A DNA stretch of 57,119 nucleotides from Candidatus Kapaibacterium sp. (GCA_025455065.1 JALONG010000030.1:1-57119); one strand, 5' to 3'. Shown: positions 38,290 through 47,980, counted from the first letter of the stretch. The notes: generated by a model from the letters alone, not told the origin. A program made the numbers and translations.

Positions 38290-39567
38290 ATGCTTGAAAT
38301 GCAACGAAAACTCAGCAATTTCTTTTACATCGTTTTAAGCCTTCCCGCGACTGCAATGGGCTTTGCGCTCTGCGTCCAAATTTCGGCGCTGAGTTGGATT
38401 ATGAGTACAAAATATCATCTCAACATTGAAGAGGTCGGTTTTGTGTGGGCTTCGGGACCGATTGCGGGGATTTTGGGGCAAGTCATCATCGGGCTTGTGA
38501 GCGATAATGCGTGGTTTTGGGGTGGTCGCCGCCGACCCTTTATTTTGATTGGCGGTGTGTTGGCATCGCTCATGCTCTTTGCGCTGCCGAATGTGGATGC
38601 GATTGGCGCGGCGCTCGGCACGACAAATCTGCTCTGGATTGGTATAGCAGTGGCGCTCTTGCTGGATTTGTCCATCAATGTCAGTTTCAACCCGACGCGC
38701 TCTATCATCGCCGACGTAACGCCCGACGGCGACCCGCGCACGAAGGGCTATACGTGGATGCAGACGATTTCGGGAATGTTTGGCGTGATTGCGTATTTGA
38801 TTGGTGCATTTTTGGGAAATTATACGCTGATTTATGTCGGTGTGTTTTTGGTCTTGGCATTTTCTGTCATTCCCACCTTTTTTGTGAAAGAATCCCGCGA
38901 ACTCCAGCCATCAAGCCCACAAGCAGACACTTCTGCCATTCCCACCGGAACAACCGACATCGGTCAGTTTATTCGGATTTGCATTGCGCACTCCTTCTCA
39001 TGGCTGGGTGTGCAAACGATGTTTGTGTATATGTTCGCCTACGCAAAGCAGGTGCTTCCCGCCAACACCGACGACCAGAGCATCGGACAGGTAATTTCGA
39101 TTTCCTTCGCCGTGCTGAACACTGTTGGTTTTATTCTTCCCGTAGCAGCATTAGAGCCGCTTGCGGAGCGTTTGGGGCGCGTAAGGACGCATTTGCTGGC
39201 GTTGGCAGTGATGGCGGTGGGATATTTTGGTATAGTGTTCTTCGGAACAAGTGCTGTGTCGTTGTATGTGTTGATGGTCGTGGTTGGTGTGGGTTGGGCG
39301 GCGGTGGTGAGCTTGCCGTTTGCGATTATGACCGAAAAGGTTGATAAAAGCCGTATGGGGCTGTTTATGGGCATTTTTAATTTGTCGGTGGTGCTGCCGC
39401 AGTTGGCTGCAAGCCTCTTTGTGGGGAAATTCATCCAAGCTGCACCAGACAAATCTATCATCTTCATTATTTCGGGCGTGTCGCTGGCGATTTCTGCGGG
39501 TTTGTGGTTCTTGGTGAAAGAAGTGCAGGCTGGAGACAAGGTGCAAGGCGGTGGTGGAGGGCATTGA
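38290..39567 (+). CDS. SLC45-like MFS transporter
   Basis: The protein has 425 residues from ATG at 38290, which sits after GAAAGG; the frame is open to 38230. About twelve hydrophobic segments are present. The loop between helices 2 and 3 reads SDNAWFWGGRRRPFIL, the GRRRP signature of the glycoside-pentoside-hexuronide/SLC45 and sucrose transporter group, and the N-half contains NPTRSIIADVTP. Relatives import sugars (sucrose, maltose) with protons. No sugar-degrading genes are adjacent, so the substrate is open. It is followed 12 bp later by a MITE. Confidence 0.85.
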   Translation: MLEMQRKLSNFFYIVLSLPATAMGFALCVQISALSWIMSTKYHLNIEEVGFVWASGPIAGILGQVIIGLVSDNAWFWGGRRRPFILIGGVLASLMLFALPNVDAIGAALGTTNLLWIGIAVALLLDLSINVSFNPTRSIIADVTPDGDPRTKGYTWMQTISGMFGVIAYLIGAFLGNYTLIYVGVFLVLAFSVIPTFFVKESRELQPSSPQADTSAIPTGTTDIGQFIRICIAHSFSWLGVQTMFVYMFAYAKQVLPANTDDQSIGQVISISFAVLNTVGFILPVAALEPLAERLGRVRTHLLALAVMAVGYFGIVFFGTSAVSLYVLMVVVGVGWAAVVSLPFAIMTEKVDKSRMGLFMGIFNLSVVLPQLAASLFVGKFIQAAPDKSIIFIISGVSLAISAGLWFLVKEVQAGDKVQGGGGGH

Positions 39568-39579
39568 CAAACAATAATC

Positions 39580-39710
39580 GTAACTGTTTAGGTCTTTCCC
39601 GTGGTACGGCTGAAGAGTGGAAGTACGCTGCCGTGCTACGGGTTGCCGCTTTCCGGGTAATCCGTACCACGCCTAAGAAGGCGTAGCACGGGGTGTACCT
39701 AAACAGTCAC
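39580..39710. mobile_element. IS66-like MITE with perfect 8-bp target duplication
   Basis: Ends are GTAACTGTTTAGGT and ACCTAAACAGTCAC. It is flanked by CAATAATC at 39572-39579 and 39711-39718. The interior contains a strong hairpin (39661-39673 with 39680-39692) shared with 30003-30057. No coding capacity. It lies 40 bp upstream of the next start codon. Confidence 0.9.
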
Positions 39711-39750
39711 CAATAATCATATTTTTCATTACTCATTTTTTGGAGTTTCT

Positions 39751-41151
39751 ATGCTTGTTTTGAGATGTACCATTCTCCTGATATGCGTTTTGCACGGATT
39801 GGGCTGTTTTGCTTTCGCCCAACAAAACGTCCCGATTGTATCGCTCTCCGTTCCCGATGCGGGACAACCTAATGGACCACGCAATGGTGCCGTAAAGATT
39901 GGTACAAACGGTTTGCTGCTTGAGGAATTGCCTGTTACAATCACGCCCAGAGGAACAGCCTTGCAAGCGGGGTCAATTCGCATTAGCCGCTCTGCAATAG
40001 GTAATCTTGGCAGGCTTGTTATTGGCTATACCTTGCAGTACAGCAGTGCGACCAATGCGAATCTGACAACAAATACTGGTTTTGTAAGGTTTAACCAAGC
40101 AGGGCTTTCAGCCTTGCCGAACTTGGGAACGATGGTGCGACAGTTGCCGAATACCCCACCAACCAACATTATTACAACACCGCCGCTTCCTGGTCCGATA
40201 CCAGTTGCCATTAACGGCTTCCAAGGCGATTTATCTCCAGTATTCTCTAACCGCGCCTTCAATGTGTCTTCGGAGGCTCAGCCCGGCACGATTTCTCTTG
40301 ATTCGGGTGTTACTTCGGCGTTTATCAATTTTACGGCTCGGCACAGCGACCAATCGTATTGCTGCAATCCGGGTTTACAAGGTCCTCGCCTTGCGATTTT
40401 GCGCATTTTTCCTTTACCGAATGAAAATCCTCCGAGTTTTCAAGTGCAAAGTAGCGCGGATTCGGCATTTGTCGTTTTGAATGACCCGCCGAATGTTCCT
40501 CCGGTCATTATGAACCGTATTCCGGACATTTACGTTACGAGACCAACGTCGTTGAATCCATTATCGGGGGCGATTGATTTGGAATCTCCGCGCTGGCGCA
40601 ACGACAATCGTCCGGGACCGATTTTTTATGATGACAACTACGACCCTTTGACATACACGATTCAATCAAGTGACGTTACGGTAGTAAATGCACTTGTTTC
40701 AACCAACAATCCTGCGGTGGAAGGCAGAACTGCTTTGCTGTACTCTGTTTTACCGGGCGCTCCGGCGGGTAGGGCGATTGCAATTTCGGTAAGAGCAGAT
40801 GACCGTAGAACAGAGCGGCTTCCTGTATCTTCATTTACAAACTTCACCATAACGCCGCTTGCGTCTATTCCGACAACAGTCGCTTTGAGCAATGATATAC
40901 AGTCCGTCATTATCTCGCCTAATCCCGTTTCGACAAGTATTCAGATTCACGGCAAAGCGGAATTGACGGGAGTTGTAACCGTACGCCTGATAAATGCGGC
41001 CGGTGTGGAAGTGCTTGCAGAACGATTGACCGTTAGCGAGGGTGCTGCTTATTCTCGAATCGTGGATATTCGCCATCTCTCGGCGGGAATGTATATCGTG
41101 GAAGTTGAGGAAGGTTCGCACAAAACCGCAAGAAAACTTCTCAAACAATGA
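39751..41151 (+). CDS. T9SS-secreted protein with type A sorting domain
   Basis: The protein has 466 residues from ATG at 39751 with GGAG upstream. The N-terminal signal peptide ends near CFAFAQQ. The body is beta-rich with Ser/Thr/Pro/Asn bias and resembles adhesin or Calx-beta-type domains (GRLVIGYTLQYSSAT, VTSAFINFTARHSDQ). The last ~85 residues are a T9SS type A sorting domain: IISPNPVSTSIQI, VRLINAAGVEV, ISHLSAGMYIVEV-like text and a C-terminal Lys-rich tail. This domain directs cargo through the type 9 pore and is usually removed on attachment. The gene is transcribed alone and ends in a perfect 15-bp hairpin. No catalytic motif is seen. Confidence 0.85.
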   Translation: MLVLRCTILLICVLHGLGCFAFAQQNVPIVSLSVPDAGQPNGPRNGAVKIGTNGLLLEELPVTITPRGTALQAGSIRISRSAIGNLGRLVIGYTLQYSSATNANLTTNTGFVRFNQAGLSALPNLGTMVRQLPNTPPTNIITTPPLPGPIPVAINGFQGDLSPVFSNRAFNVSSEAQPGTISLDSGVTSAFINFTARHSDQSYCCNPGLQGPRLAILRIFPLPNENPPSFQVQSSADSAFVVLNDPPNVPPVIMNRIPDIYVTRPTSLNPLSGAIDLESPRWRNDNRPGPIFYDDNYDPLTYTIQSSDVTVVNALVSTNNPAVEGRTALLYSVLPGAPAGRAIAISVRADDRRTERLPVSSFTNFTITPLASIPTTVALSNDIQSVIISPNPVSTSIQIHGKAELTGVVTVRLINAAGVEVLAERLTVSEGAAYSRIVDIRHLSAGMYIVEVEEGSHKTARKLLKQ

Positions 41152-41160
41152 TAACGAGAA

Positions 41161-41194
41161 AAAGCCATACAACGCGCTTGCGTTGTATGGCTTT
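41161..41194. terminator. Perfect 15-bp hairpin terminator
   Basis: AAAGCCATACAACGC (41161-41175) and GCGTTGTATGGCTTT (41180-41194) with a 4-nt loop. It separates two convergent genes and can serve both strands. Confidence 0.85.
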
Positions 41195-41231
41195 CTGGTT
41201 TTCATCTGCCGCAAACGTTTGGTTCTCCCAA

Positions 41232-42470
41232 TCACTTCACCAAACCCGCCAAATGCTGCGAAGCCCACATTTCCGCCATATCCGCGAACTGCGGCGTTAC
41301 CAGCAGGAAAATGAGGACAAAGAGTACGCCGAATGCCCAAATAATGCGCTTTGGAACGTTTGGGGTGCTTTTCTTCGCCAAGTGCCACTGTTCCATCAGC
41401 ACGTACACCGCCACAATCACCGCCACCGTCAGCACAAATGCTGCAAAAGGACGCAGCACACCGGAAATAAAATACGACATTCCCAAATTTGCCGGAGAGC
41501 CATAAACCAGCATCAAATGGAACACATAGACAAAGAGCGATTCTTGTCCCATCAGTTGCAGCCATGATGCGGGTTTGCGGTTAAGCACCGTCCACGATGT
41601 GATGCGCTCTTGCCAGAGATACAAAAGCGAAAAGAGCAGAACAGAGCCGCTGACACGAAAAAGAAAATTGCCCGGTGAGCAGAGATACCAATTTTCCGTC
41701 CAACCATAATTAAACATTTGATTCCAACCCGTCCACATAAAGGTCATCACCACAAACGGCGTAATAAAGCCAATCCATGCGCTTCGTTTCGCAAAGGTGC
41801 GTCTGTCCTGAGCGTCCATGAAAAATGCCGTTAGTGCTGCGCCGGTAAAGAAATACCCGCACCAAGGGAAAAGCGGAAATGCTGCAGCCGGAGGACGCGA
41901 CAAATACGAACCGATAGCGCGGGGAAGAAACGTGTCCGGTTCTAATTGCCACACCAAGGGCGCTCCATAGACAAAAAGCAGCGCCATACCCACAAACACC
42001 CACCGCAACTGCTTCAGCGTCGGAACAACAAGCAAAAGCGCCAATGCAAGGAATGATGCGATTACTATGGCATGAAGCACATCACAAATCCAAAGAATAT
42101 TTTGTCGCTCCGGCGTGGCGAGAAGATATTTTCTCAGGGAGATTTCGGGAATATGCAGCCAATACGCCACAAGCAGGATAAAACCAAGCCTGCGGACATA
42201 CTGCCACAACGATGGCTGAAATGCTTTGTAATCCTGCACTTTTTTCGATGCAGCAAGCCAGAATCCCGCTCCGGCACAGAAAATAAACGACACCGACACA
42301 TACCCGTTGGTCGTGTTCAGCACATTAAAGAGCCAGCCGCCCCGATAATTCCAACTCAGGCAGGCATTGATGACGTGCGTCTCAATCATCCAGACGCAGG
42401 CAATTCCGCGCATGATGTCTATAAACGTCAGGCGTTGTGCGCTTTGTGAGGGAGCGGTACTTGTTGTCAT
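41232..42470 (-). CDS. DUF1624 / heparan-alpha-glucosaminide N-acetyltransferase-like membrane protein
   Basis: This 412-residue protein has about ten hydrophobic segments. The opening QRLTFIDIMRGIACVWMIETHVINA, FPLFPWCGYFFTGA, and LMGQESLFVYVFHLMLVYG match the DUF1624/HGSNAT and acyltransferase-3-like group of polytopic acyltransferases. Members acetylate or acylate extracytoplasmic sugars. It is the last gene of a long minus-strand series, 84 bp after an ABC exporter, which fits envelope glycan or lipid modification. The substrate is unknown. Confidence 0.8.
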   Translation of the reverse strand: MTTSTAPSQSAQRLTFIDIMRGIACVWMIETHVINACLSWNYRGGWLFNVLNTTNGYVSVSFIFCAGAGFWLAASKKVQDYKAFQPSLWQYVRRLGFILLVAYWLHIPEISLRKYLLATPERQNILWICDVLHAIVIASFLALALLLVVPTLKQLRWVFVGMALLFVYGAPLVWQLEPDTFLPRAIGSYLSRPPAAAFPLFPWCGYFFTGAALTAFFMDAQDRRTFAKRSAWIGFITPFVVMTFMWTGWNQMFNYGWTENWYLCSPGNFLFRVSGSVLLFSLLYLWQERITSWTVLNRKPASWLQLMGQESLFVYVFHLMLVYGSPANLGMSYFISGVLRPFAAFVLTVAVIVAVYVLMEQWHLAKKSTPNVPKRIIWAFGVLFVLIFLLVTPQFADMAEMWASQHLAGLVK

Positions 42471-42554
42471 AGTATTTTCCCGTTTGAAGTTGAAAACAAT
42501 TTTTTGAACATTATCGCTTGAGAAGCAAGATTTTATCAGTGCTTGTGTGCAAAA

Positions 42555-44426
42555 TCAATTATACGAAACGGTCTCAATGTCACCAAATTGCAACGCGCAC
42601 AACTTCGCATACAAACTGTCCTTCGCTGACAAAAGTTCGTCGTGTGTGCCGCTTTCGACAATGCGCCCTTTGCTGAAAACCAAGATTTTATCGCATCTGC
42701 GGACGGTTGAAAGGCGGTGCGCTATGATGACCGTCGTGCGTCCTTTCATCAGGCGCTCCATTGCTTCTTGGATGAGATACTCCGTTTGCGAGTCCAGCGA
42801 ACTTGTTGCTTCGTCCAAAATCAAAATAGGCGGGTTTTTCAGAATTGCCCGTGCAATCGCTACGCGCTGACGCTGACCGCCGGAAAGTTTCACACCGCGC
42901 TCCCCGACAAGCGTTTGGAGTTTGTCAGGGAACTGTTCGATGAATTCCGTTGCATTCGCCAACCGTGCCGCTTCCCAAAGCTGCTCATCTGTTGCTTGCA
43001 AATTTCCATAGCGGATATTGTCGGCAATCGTTCCGCCGAACAGCACAATATCTTGCGGTACAATCCCGACGCTTTCCCTGACCGCACCAAGCGGTAAGCG
43101 GCTTGCAGCGATGCCGTCGAAGCGAATTTCTCCGGCATCTACATCGTAAAAACGCTGTATCAAGGCAGCAGTCGTGCTTTTTCCCGCACCGGATTCACCC
43201 ACAAAGGCAACCCGCTCACCCGCACCAATACTGAAGGAAACATCATTCAGTGCGGCAATATCTTTGCGTCCGGGATAATGAAAAACAACCTTCGCAAATT
43301 CAACCGAATGGAAGCGAGCGGTTGTGGCTTTATCTGAAGATTCGTGAGCAGTTGCACCGTTTTGTGAGAATGAGGTAGTATTGCCGGAAATCGTTGTTAG
43401 AGCTAGGTTTTCCGGTGTTTCATTCAAAATCTCGCGCACCCGTACCGACGCGCCTAAAGTGCGCTGAATCTGCCCAAAAAGCTCCGCAAAACTGCCCAAA
43501 GCACCACCGACAAATGTGGTGTAAATGATGAACGAGGTCAAATCACCCATCGTCATTTCGCCGCTTCGGACAAGGCTTCCGCCGTACCAAATTACTCCGG
43601 CTATGCCCGCAAAAAGTGCAAAAATAATGAACGACACAAAGGCAGAGCGAATTTTTGCACCTTTGAGAGCAATGCCTACCCCCCGCATGATTGCTGAGTT
43701 GTAGCGCGAAGATTCGTAGTGTTCATTAACAAAGGATTTTACTCCCGCTATTCCTTGTAGCGTTTCTTCGACAATCGTTGCAGCATCGGCGAGAGCATCT
43801 TGGGCATCGCGGCTGTATTTGCGGATATATCGGGCAAAGAGCAGCGCCACCACCACCAAAATTGGCACAACAAGGAGAATCATACCCGTCAGCCGCAAGC
43901 TGCGTCCGGCAATCAGAATCACGCTGCCCACAAAAAAGACGCTCTGACGCAGAAGTTCAAGAAATGTAAAGGTGAAGGTTTCTTGGATAAGCGATAAATC
44001 CGACGACATCCGTGAAGAGAGTTCACCCACACGGCGTTCACCAAAAAATGCCATCGGCAGCCGTATGATGCGGTCAAACAGCGTGGTTCGTAGCTGCCCA
44101 AGCGTATTTTCGGTAATTGTCGCCAGCGTCATGGAGGTAAAAAAGCGTGTTACCGATTGCAAAATTAGTACGACAACCAGCACCATTGCTATTGTTCCAA
44201 GCGGATACTCAGATGATGCTTCATTCAAAACAGCATCAATCAATTTGCCGATGAGTGCCGGAAACGCTAGACTAACAGCGCTACTCAGCACCAACACCGT
44301 TAGCGCAAAAGCAATTTTCCACCTGTACGGTTTCAAAAAACTGGCGAGAAAGGCAAGCTGTTCGCGGCTTTGCTCTCGGTTAAGTTTTGGAATATCTTCG
44401 TCTTTGTAAGAACGTCGTTTAGCCAT
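42555..44426 (-). CDS. MsbA-like ABC exporter (permease-ATPase fusion)
   Basis: The protein has 623 residues from ATG at 44426; the frame is open to 44504 with unlikely residues. A type IV ABC exporter half-transporter is evident: six transmembrane helices in residues about 30-320 with the coupling motif FDRIIRLPMAFFGERRVGELSSRMSSD, then an ATPase domain with GESGAGKST, LSGGQRQR, DEATSSLD and AHR. An insertion of about 40 Ser/Thr/Gly-rich residues separates the two parts. Homodimers of this type flip lipids or export drugs. Placement before an acyltransferase suggests a lipid or glycolipid role, which is inference. Confidence 0.9.
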   Translation of the reverse strand: MAKRRSYKDEDIPKLNREQSREQLAFLASFLKPYRWKIAFALTVLVLSSAVSLAFPALIGKLIDAVLNEASSEYPLGTIAMVLVVVLILQSVTRFFTSMTLATITENTLGQLRTTLFDRIIRLPMAFFGERRVGELSSRMSSDLSLIQETFTFTFLELLRQSVFFVGSVILIAGRSLRLTGMILLVVPILVVVALLFARYIRKYSRDAQDALADAATIVEETLQGIAGVKSFVNEHYESSRYNSAIMRGVGIALKGAKIRSAFVSFIIFALFAGIAGVIWYGGSLVRSGEMTMGDLTSFIIYTTFVGGALGSFAELFGQIQRTLGASVRVREILNETPENLALTTISGNTTSFSQNGATAHESSDKATTARFHSVEFAKVVFHYPGRKDIAALNDVSFSIGAGERVAFVGESGAGKSTTAALIQRFYDVDAGEIRFDGIAASRLPLGAVRESVGIVPQDIVLFGGTIADNIRYGNLQATDEQLWEAARLANATEFIEQFPDKLQTLVGERGVKLSGGQRQRVAIARAILKNPPILILDEATSSLDSQTEYLIQEAMERLMKGRTTVIIAHRLSTVRRCDKILVFSKGRIVESGTHDELLSAKDSLYAKLCALQFGDIETVSYN

Positions 44427-44624
44427 GATAGAACGTTGGAGAAGTGAGTGATAATAAGGCTTCAGGCATCGGAAGCAGCAAAAAAAATTATCTGCGAATA
44501 ACAAGAATGATTCGCAATGTCAAAGATACAATCTATTGTTGAAGTGTCAGCAGAGATTTTTTCATTGTTCGAGGATTGGTCTGCATAAAAACAGGTTGAT
44601 ACCGGGTTTTACAGAGTAAATTTT

Positions 44625-45467
44625 CTACACGTTGAGCGGTAAGGTAAATTTTGTTCGTGCATACAGAATCTGAAAATTATTTTTTTGCATATTGATTTGC
44701 GAGACCGAACCGGGCGCTGTGGAGACAACCGCAATGTCGCACCCCGCCTCGCTTGCAAAACGCAAACGAGCATCAATCAAAGCTTTCTGCACACCGCGAT
44801 TCCGGAATTTCGGTTGTGTGCTTGCACCGGAGAGCATTGCAACGTCTTCTATCATCGTCAAACCACCTGCTCCGGCTATCTGTCCGTCAATAGTTACCGC
44901 AAAAGCCGTGCTGCCCTTTGTTTGCATTGCCACAACAAACATTTCTTGAAAGTCGCTTGCAATCTCGCTCTCACCAACATTCTGCTCCAAAAAGCCCGAT
45001 GCGATTGCCTCTGCTGCCAAGTTGAGTTCGTTAGGTGCGACCGGAAATGCCTCCAAGCTGGGCGCAGGTAGGTTTTTTGCTTGGAATCTGCGAATGTCCA
45101 GACCCAAAACGTGTGAGTATTCGTTCACAGTATAACCCCGCTTGCCTAAAAGTATCGTCAAATCAAGCGGCGTGAGGTTTGCTACTTCGATATTGACCGC
45201 GACTTTGTGCGCAAAAAAGAATTCTTCTAACCTCGCAAGTACTGTTTCTTGCATTTCAGGCTGATGAATCTCTGTGCCGAAGCCTAATCCGAAGGATTGC
45301 GTGAGAGGTGATTCCGCTCCTGCATAAAGCGCACCTGCATTGCCGACACGAATAAACACGCACGATGCGGGCAGATTGAGTGTTGCATATGCCTGAGCAT
45401 AATCATACTGATTTTGAACTTGGGCAGATTCTATACGCTCTGCAAGGCTTTTGTCGTTATAGTTCAT
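44625..45467 (-). CDS. GNAT family N-acetyltransferase (tandem-domain)
   Basis: This 280-residue protein has a canonical GNAT domain in its C-terminal half, with the acetyl-CoA-binding motif FRNRGVQKALIDARL preceded by MLSGASTQPK. The N-terminal half is probably a degenerate GNAT-like domain that acts in dimerisation or substrate selection. The substrate is unknown. It follows another GNAT gene on the same strand, 77 bp away. Between them is a short stretch with repeated CATTGTGTT text that I could not assign. Confidence 0.8.
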   Translation of the reverse strand: MNYNDKSLAERIESAQVQNQYDYAQAYATLNLPASCVFIRVGNAGALYAGAESPLTQSFGLGFGTEIHQPEMQETVLARLEEFFFAHKVAVNIEVANLTPLDLTILLGKRGYTVNEYSHVLGLDIRRFQAKNLPAPSLEAFPVAPNELNLAAEAIASGFLEQNVGESEIASDFQEMFVVAMQTKGSTAFAVTIDGQIAGAGGLTMIEDVAMLSGASTQPKFRNRGVQKALIDARLRFASEAGCDIAVVSTAPGSVSQINMQKNNFQILYARTKFTLPLNV

Positions 45468-45544
45468 AGTTCATTGTGTTGGGTGTTTTTTGTGGTAAGC
45501 CTGAGTTCTGGGTTTGTTCATTGTGTTTGGGCTTGTGCATTCTG

Positions 45545-46195
45545 TTATTTCATAGCCACAGGTTGTGCATAAAACCGAAAATACACATTCCTTTCACTGC
45601 CGACAAACTCCTCGTTTACAGTCATAAAATCAAGGCTTTTGAGTAGGTTTTGCGATGGGATATTAGCTTGTTTTGTGTATGCTAAAATTCTCGTTCTACC
45701 GAGTTCCCGTGCAAGATACTGTACAAAATGTGGGACAATATCCCGCATTACACCTTGTCGTCTGAAAGGCGCAGCCGTTGCAAAGCCAATTGTACAGGAA
45801 ATATCGTTGTATTCAAAGGGTTCAAGCGAAAGGTCGTAACAGTGCAAAATTGCAATGTCATTGTTCTTGGAGAAACTTGCTCCTACATTGCTTCCAGACT
45901 GCGTTACCAACCAATCCGCCCCGCCACGTTTGACAGAGCGCGGCATATAATCACAAAGGCTTGAGATATAGCTCAGGAACTCGTCGCGGTCGGTGAAGTA
46001 TTCATCCAAAAACGGATTTTCATCGTCTCGAAACATTTCCCAGCATCGCTCCGAATTTTCCCTTGTAAGCCTCTCAAAACCGTAGTTCTTGAACGGTGGA
46101 ATTGTTGGGAAATTCCAAATAATCGGACGAGAACGCATTTCTCTTGCAAAATCGCTCATATCGTTCAGAAATTTCTTTTTGCCTTTATCCCTCAT
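45545..46195 (-). CDS. GNAT family N-acetyltransferase
   Basis: This 216-residue protein has the GNAT motif A, CTIGFATAAPFRRQGVMRDIV, followed by the beta-alpha segment RILAYTKQANIPSQNLLKSLDF. An alternative start at Met13 (46159) cannot be excluded. It begins 8 bp after the end of the NTF2-like gene, so the two are probably cotranscribed. The substrate is unknown. Confidence 0.8.
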   Translation of the reverse strand: MRDKGKKKFLNDMSDFAREMRSRPIIWNFPTIPPFKNYGFERLTRENSERCWEMFRDDENPFLDEYFTDRDEFLSYISSLCDYMPRSVKRGGADWLVTQSGSNVGASFSKNNDIAILHCYDLSLEPFEYNDISCTIGFATAAPFRRQGVMRDIVPHFVQYLARELGRTRILAYTKQANIPSQNLLKSLDFMTVNEEFVGSERNVYFRFYAQPVAMK

Positions 46196-46203
46196 TCCTC
46201 TAT

Positions 46204-46653
46204 TCAGTTTCCCGACGAGGTGTGGTCATGGATAATTTTCCAATCGTTGCCGATTTTGCGAAAGGTGAGTGTGAATAAGCCACCCGGAGTGTCTTTTTCG
46301 CGCTGTAATTGCCAACGTCCGAAAACAAGAGCAGCATCGGGCGCAAGCATCGTCATTTCAAGGTTGGAAAAGGTCAGTTTGCCCATTGCTGCCTTGTTGG
46401 GGTAGCTTTTTTGATAGCGCTCCAGCGTTGTTTTCCAGCCGCGTTTGACGTTCCCCCCCGACGCAAAACGCAAGGAATCCGACTGCCAATAGCCTTGCAT
46501 AAATTCTTCGATATTTCCGGTGTTCCATGCCTGAACTTGCGTATCCAAGACGTTTCGGATAGCTTTTTCCGATGTTGCCGAAAATGATTGTGCGCGGGTT
46601 GTTGTCGGGTGAGAAAAACAAGCGAGCAGCACAAGGAATAGTGCAGTTTTCAT
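46204..46653 (-). CDS. Exported SnoaL/DUF4440-like (NTF2 fold) protein
   Basis: The protein has 149 residues from ATG at 46653; Met at 46665 is equally possible. Signal peptide MKTALFLVLLACFSHPTTTRAQ is followed by an NTF2-like domain: IRNVLDTQVQAWNTGNIEEFMQGYW, DAALVFGRWQL and DWKIIHDHTSS are typical of DUF4440/SnoaL-like families. Secreted members have varied and mostly unknown roles. It lies between the DksA-like gene (130 bp) and a GNAT gene (8 bp) on the same strand. Confidence 0.8.
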   Translation of the reverse strand: MKTALFLVLLACFSHPTTTRAQSFSATSEKAIRNVLDTQVQAWNTGNIEEFMQGYWQSDSLRFASGGNVKRGWKTTLERYQKSYPNKAAMGKLTFSNLEMTMLAPDAALVFGRWQLQREKDTPGGLFTLTFRKIGNDWKIIHDHTSSGN

Positions 46654-46783
46654 AACATATTGCATGGAGAATGAAAGAAAAAATCCCCAAAATACCGCAT
46701 GGATACGATTTTGTGTCTTATCATGCCGGCAGTTCGGGGATGTAAATTTGTCGTCAAATGTTTTCCGATGCTGTTTTACGCAA

Positions 46784-47980
46784 TTACTCACGCTTCACCG
46801 GAACAATGCGGTCAATACCGTCATCAGGACAGCGCCTGCGTAGTTTGTACGATGCCGATTGGGTTGTAATCGGTACAGCAAGCAAACGCTCTTTGGCAAT
46901 CAGAATGCCACACATTTTACAGATGCCATAGACTTTATCATCAATGCGCTGGAGTGCCTCATCAAGTTTTTTGATGTAGTCCGAAACACGCTGCACGTGT
47001 GCGTAGAGTTTTTCTTTTTCTTGAGCATCCGTGCCTTGTTCAGCCATATGCATTGAGTAGGACGCATTCTCGTCAGCCATTTCGGAATTGGTCAAATCTT
47101 CGAGATTCTCTCGCAAAATTTGGAATTCTTCCATCGCTTTTTTGCGCTCTGCTTCGATGTGTTTGCGGAACATTGCCAAATCCGCGTCGGAATATCGCGC
47201 CGTTGAGCGTTGCAACCGTGATGCAACGGGAACAGGAGCAAATTGTTCCGGCTCTTCTCGTGGAGCATCGTGTTGAACGTCATCCTCAAGAGTTTTCGAC
47301 TCTTGGTCGAGTGTCCGCGTGATGCTTATGGTTGATGTTGCAGCAGGTACAGGCGATTTTGCAGCAGAAACAGCCGATACCGAGCCGCTTTTGGACTTCG
47401 CAGGAGAAATTGGCACTTTTTTAGAAGCTAAAGGTGTTGAACTTGCGGCAGACTTACCAGAAAAGTTTTCTGTGGAAGCCTTGCCGTTAGACTTTTTTGC
47501 GGGGGAAGCGGTCGCCCCTTTCTTGCCAGCTTTCGGTGCAGCTTTGGCTGCTGTGGCAGTCTTTTTAGCGGGAGCGGCTTTTTTTGCTACGGGTTTGGCA
47601 GCAGCTTTGGGAGCAGCTTTTTTCGCGGCAGGTTTAGCTGCAGCTTTAGGAGCGGCTTTTTTTGCTGCGGGTTTGGCAGCAGCTTTGGGAGCAGCTTTTT
47701 TCGCGGCAGGTTTAGCGGCAGCTTTAGGAGCGGCTTTTTTTGCTGCGGGTTTCGCCGTAGCTTTTGCTGCGGGTTTGGCAGCAGCTTTGGGAGCAGCTTT
47801 TTTCGCTGCGGGTTTAGCGGCTGCTTTTGCAGGTGCTTTTGCTACTGCTTTAGCAGCAGGCTTTACTGCTGCTTTTGCTGCCGGTTTCGCGGCAGCTTTT
47901 GGCGCAGCCTTTTTTGCCGGGGCTTTTGCTGCGGGCTTGGCTGCTGCTTTTGTTGGTTTTTTGGCTGTTGTTTTTGCCAT
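46784..47980 (-). CDS. DksA/TraR-type protein with histone H1-like Lys/Ala/Pro tail
   Basis: The protein has 398 residues from ATG 47980, with CAGGAG upstream. Residues about 1-150 are almost entirely Ala, Lys and Pro with a repeated KKAAPKAAAKPAA unit, like eukaryotic-type histone H1 tails. A Ser/Lys linker follows. Then the C-terminal ~125 residues form the DksA coiled coil (AERKKAMEEFQILRENLEDL) and zinc-finger region YGICKMCGILIAKERLLAVP. Only the first cysteine pair is kept; the usual third and fourth positions read TQSASYK, as I recall for the ileS-linked Bacteroidota relatives. The tail should bind DNA or RNA, so the protein may tie RNA polymerase control to the nucleoid. It lies 95 bp after ileS; lspA, often next, is absent. 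Confidence 0.85.
   Translation of the reverse strand: MAKTTAKKPTKAAAKPAAKAPAKKAAPKAAAKPAAKAAVKPAAKAVAKAPAKAAAKPAAKKAAPKAAAKPAAKATAKPAAKKAAPKAAAKPAAKKAAPKAAAKPAAKKAAPKAAAKPAAKKAAPKAAAKPVAKKAAPAKKTATAAKAAPKAGKKGATASPAKKSNGKASTENFSGKSAASSTPLASKKVPISPAKSKSGSVSAVSAAKSPVPAATSTISITRTLDQESKTLEDDVQHDAPREEPEQFAPVPVASRLQRSTARYSDADLAMFRKHIEAERKKAMEEFQILRENLEDLTNSEMADENASYSMHMAEQGTDAQEKEKLYAHVQRVSDYIKKLDEALQRIDDKVYGICKMCGILIAKERLLAVPITTQSASYKLRRRCPDDGIDRIVPVKRE
47560..47960. repeat. 39-bp-type coding repeats of the Ala/Lys/Pro tail
   Basis: Repeated GCAGCTTTGGGAGCAGC-type units encode the KKAAPKAAAKPAA motif. Copy number is likely to vary between strains. The opposite-strand open frame over this repeat is a shadow. 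Confidence 0.8.
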
